Shown here piece after piece: positions 39,838 to 42,660 of a stretch of 42,660 nucleotides of DNA. Origin of the DNA: Variovorax sp. (lineage in GTDB: Bacteria; Pseudomonadota; Gammaproteobacteria; Burkholderiales; Burkholderiaceae_C). Position numbers and translations under genes: made by a program. The stretch covers positions 1 through 42,660 of the forward strand of contig JANXTS010000107.1 in assembly GCA_025352265.1 (NCBI GenBank), written 5' to 3'. Below the pieces are notes generated by a model. The model ran no database searches. It was not told where the DNA came from and saw only the letters and a program-made list of their open reading frames with translations. Each line of letters starts with the position of its first letter. Position 1 is the stretch's first letter.

Positions 39838-39897
39838 CGTCGTCCGAATCGCGTGGTCGGAAGCCAATCAAAAAATGCGCCCGAGGAGATGATTTAA

Positions 39898-40233
39898 ATG
39901 AGTTCCAAGGAAAACTCGGCCGTGAGCCAGTTGCTCGCATTGCTCGAGGCGCGTTACGCATTGCGTGTTCTTTGGGCGCTGCGCGACGGCCATGCGCAAA
40001 CGTTTCGATTGCTGCAGGACAGCGTCGGTGGCATCACTCCCAACACCTTGAACACCCGGATCAAGGAGCTGCGCGAAGCCGGCATCGTGAACCACGGCAA
40101 CGAGGGCTACAGTCTCACGCTCAGCGGGCAAGACCTGCTGAAGCGGCTGTCCGATCTGCAGGCCTTTGCCGGCAAATGGCAGCTCACGCAAATCAAGAAG
40201 GTGCCGCTAGCGCCACCGGTCATCAGCAAGTAG
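39898..40233 (+). CDS. HxlR-family winged-helix regulator
   Basis: A 111-residue DNA-binding protein. The winged helix covers about residues 8-95, with RYALRVLWALRDG, then TFRLLQDSVGGITPNTLNTRI as the recognition region and LSGQDLLKRLSDL as the dimer helix. Many HxlR proteins sense thiol-reactive or oxidative stress through an N-terminal Cys; none is present here, so a different signal is likely. A palindrome overlaps its promoter. The 166 bases between it and the FKBP gene hold no gene that I can support. Confidence 0.88.
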   Translation: MSSKENSAVSQLLALLEARYALRVLWALRDGHAQTFRLLQDSVGGITPNTLNTRIKELREAGIVNHGNEGYSLTLSGQDLLKRLSDLQAFAGKWQLTQIKKVPLAPPVISK

Positions 40234-40399
40234 GTATCGAGGGTCGGTGGCTGGCGGCTGTGGCTCCAGGCTGTGGCCCAGGCAGCAGCATCCCTCGCAG
40301 CTTCGCTAAACTCATAGGCTGACTGGCATACCCGAGCCTTTCAACCCGATCATTCGATCGATCCCGATTCAACCGTCCAAACGTTTCAAAGGAGCAATC

Positions 40400-40750
40400 A
40401 TGCCCACCACTTCCTCTGGCCTGCAATACGAAGACACCACCGTCGGCGAAGGCGCCGAAGCCAAGGCCGGCCAGCACGTGCATGTGCACTACACCGGCTG
40501 GCTCTTCAATGACGGCGTGCAAGGCGCCAAGTTCGACTCGAGCCGCGACCGCAACGACGCTTTCGCGTTCTCGCTCGGCGCCGGTCAAGTCATCAAGGGC
40601 TGGGACGAAGGCGTCGCCGGCATGAAAATCGGTGGCAAGCGCACTTTGATCATCCCGGCCGCGCTTGGCTACGGCGCGCGTGGGGCAGGCGGCGCAATTC
40701 CCCCCAACGCCACGCTTAAGTTCGACGTCGAACTGCTCGACGCGCACTAA
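40400..40750 (+). CDS. FKBP-type peptidyl-prolyl cis-trans isomerase
   Basis: A 116-residue single-domain FKBP without signal peptide, so cytoplasmic. The active-site residues are visible: VHYTGWL, FDSSRDRN, FSLGAGQVIKGWDEGVAGM and LGYGARGAGGAIPPNA, ending in the strand LKFDVELLD. There is no IF domain insert, unlike SlyD. The ATG follows AAAGGAG. It lies upstream of grpE-dnaK but a terminator separates them. Its role is protein folding. Confidence 0.95.
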   Translation: MPTTSSGLQYEDTTVGEGAEAKAGQHVHVHYTGWLFNDGVQGAKFDSSRDRNDAFAFSLGAGQVIKGWDEGVAGMKIGGKRTLIIPAALGYGARGAGGAIPPNATLKFDVELLDAH

Positions 40751-40825
40751 TCCACGGCCGGCCCATGGGTCGGCCAGGGCTGCTGCGCCAGCACTTACGC
40801 TGACGCCGGGAGTTTTTGCTCGCAC

Positions 40826-40849
40826 GCGGCCTTTCCGGCCGCATTTTTT
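40826..40849 (+). terminator. Rho-independent terminator after the FKBP gene
   Basis: GCGGCC-TTTCC-GGCCGC forms a perfect 6-bp GC stem, followed by ATTTTTT. It stands 75 bases after the FKBP stop and just before the grpE promoter, so grpE is transcribed on its own. Confidence 0.88.
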
Positions 40850-40851
40850 CG

Positions 40852-40880
40852 CTTGAAAAACCCTTCGACGAGCCCAAGAT
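40852..40880 (+). promoter_or_regulatory. Sigma-32-type heat shock promoter of grpE-dnaK
   Basis: CTTGAAA (40852-40858), a 14-base spacer and CCCAAGAT (40873-40880) match the heat-shock consensus CTTGAAA and CCCCATNT. Transcription would begin near 40887, which excludes the ATG at 40879 and supports 40924 as the grpE start. Confidence 0.75.
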
Positions 40881-40923
40881 GGCTATCAATAGTTTGTTTT
40901 TTGGCTTCGCGCCCTTTCATCAC

Positions 40924-41496
40924 ATGTCCGATCCACAACAATCCGACCCGAATTCTCAAATGCTGCAAGGCGACTCGAGCCCCGAAGAGCGCGAGGCCGC
41001 CCAGTTCGCCGACGAGGCCGATGCCCAGAGCGCGCTGACAGCGGTGCAAGCCGAACTCGCCGCCGTCCAGGCGAAGAACGTGGAGCTGTCAGACCAGTAC
41101 CTTCGGGCGCAGGCCGACGTCCAAAACGCTCGCCGCCGCGCCGACGAAGAGATCACCAAGGCCCGTAAGTTTGCCGTCGAGGCGTTTGCCGAGAGCCTGC
41201 TTCCGGTGACCGACAGCCTCGAGGCCGGCCTTGCCATCAAGGACGTCACGCCCGAGCAGATCCGCGAAGGCGCCGAAGCGACGCTGCGTCAACTCAAGAG
41301 CGCACTGGAACGCAACAAGGTGATCGAGGTCGCGCCACCGGCAGGCACCAAGTTCGATCCGCACCAGCACCAGGCCATTTCGGTCGTGCCGGCGGACCAG
41401 GAGCCCAACACCGTCGTCAGCGTCCTGCAAAAAGGCTACACCATCAACGAGCGCGTGTTGCGCCCGGCGCTGGTCACGGTCACCGCGCCGAAGTAG
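40924..41496 (+). CDS. grpE: Nucleotide exchange factor GrpE
   Basis: A 190-residue co-chaperone of DnaK. An acidic, disordered N-terminus (about 1-35) is followed by a long coiled coil ([19 protein letters not shown], then [20 protein letters not shown]) and the beta-domain with [13 protein letters not shown] and [19 protein letters not shown]. It releases ADP from DnaK. The open frame starts at 40816 with further ATGs, but the heat-shock promoter lies over them, so ATG 40924 (MSDPQQSD) is preferred. The Shine-Dalgarno sequence is weak. dnaK follows after 94 bases. Confidence 0.94.
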   Translation: MSDPQQSDPNSQMLQGDSSPEEREAAQFADEADAQSALTAVQAELAAVQAKNVELSDQYLRAQADVQNARRRADEEITKARKFAVEAFAESLLPVTDSLEAGLAIKDVTPEQIREGAEATLRQLKSALERNKVIEVAPPAGTKFDPHQHQAISVVPADQEPNTVVSVLQKGYTINERVLRPALVTVTAPK

Positions 41497-41590
41497 TCCA
41501 CAGGAAACCCCCGGTTCATACCTTGAATCGCGGCCGGTTATCCACAAGTTCACACCACCCCATTTTTCAGAACTCAGGAGCAAATTCAAC

Positions 41591-42660
<1,070 letters not shown>

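Noticed and set aside
40239..40300. Direct repeats GGCTGTGGC and distant CGAGGG/CCCTCG arms after the HxlR gene
   Set aside because: The long loop and lack of a T-run make a terminator unlikely, and two short repeats may be chance in GC-rich DNA.

Overview
The window is GC-rich, tightly packed DNA from a betaproteobacterium. It looks like a Comamonadaceae genome close to Variovorax or Polaromonas, inferred from gene content and protein style (Bug and TRAP receptors, uronate oxidation genes, CusCBA with a fused CusF domain); no rRNA gene is present to settle this. I saw no tRNA, rRNA, insertion sequence or CRISPR array, and no gene-free stretch above 300 bases. Many long antisense reading frames are by-products of the high GC content.

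Bases 1-10068 (+) are a periplasmic copper/silver resistance operon: the C-terminal part of a multicopper oxidase, a cupredoxin, a CusF-like chaperone, a Cu(I) P1B-ATPase broken by an in-frame TAA, a small secreted protein, and CusC, CusB (with its own C-terminal CusF domain) and CusA. Bases 10255-14739 look like one regulon. A PmrA/QseB-type response regulator and its kinase sit behind a PAP2-fold protein that has lost its catalytic residues. Near-perfect PmrA-type boxes (CTTAAG/ATTAAG repeats, 11-bp period) lie in front of a secreted protein of unknown function, the PAP2-regulator-kinase operon and a four-repeat DUF347 membrane protein. An orphan acyl carrier protein (-) and a FetAB-type exporter (+) follow.

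Bases 16720-21255 (-) encode a branched-chain amino acid type ABC transporter (LivF, G, M, H, K). It is divergent from a tightly spaced + run at 21493-26831: MetE-like methyltransferase, glutathione transferase, cardiolipin synthase-like protein and glutamine-dependent NAD synthetase. An OpuF-type fused binding protein/permease without an ATPase follows at 27087-28676.

Bases 28698-38796 are a hexuronate/aldarate locus. On the - strand are an NTF2-like protein, 5-dehydro-4-deoxyglucarate dehydratase (kdgD), a deleted remnant of a Bug/TctC receptor and an FCD-type GntR regulator. On the + strand are a four-gene polar solute ABC transporter, uronate dehydrogenase, an SMP-30 lactonase and a DctPQM TRAP transporter. 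Two related 13-bp operator candidates, one at each promoter region, suggest that the GntR protein controls both arms. Together the enzymes give uronate to aldarolactone to aldarate and, after a dehydratase not in this window, ketodeoxyglucarate to 2-oxoglutarate semialdehyde.

Bases 38887-42660 (+) are housekeeping: phosphatidylserine decarboxylase, an HxlR regulator with a palindromic operator, an FKBP peptidyl-prolyl isomerase with a clear terminator, then grpE behind a sigma-32-like promoter and the first two thirds of dnaK, which runs off the end.
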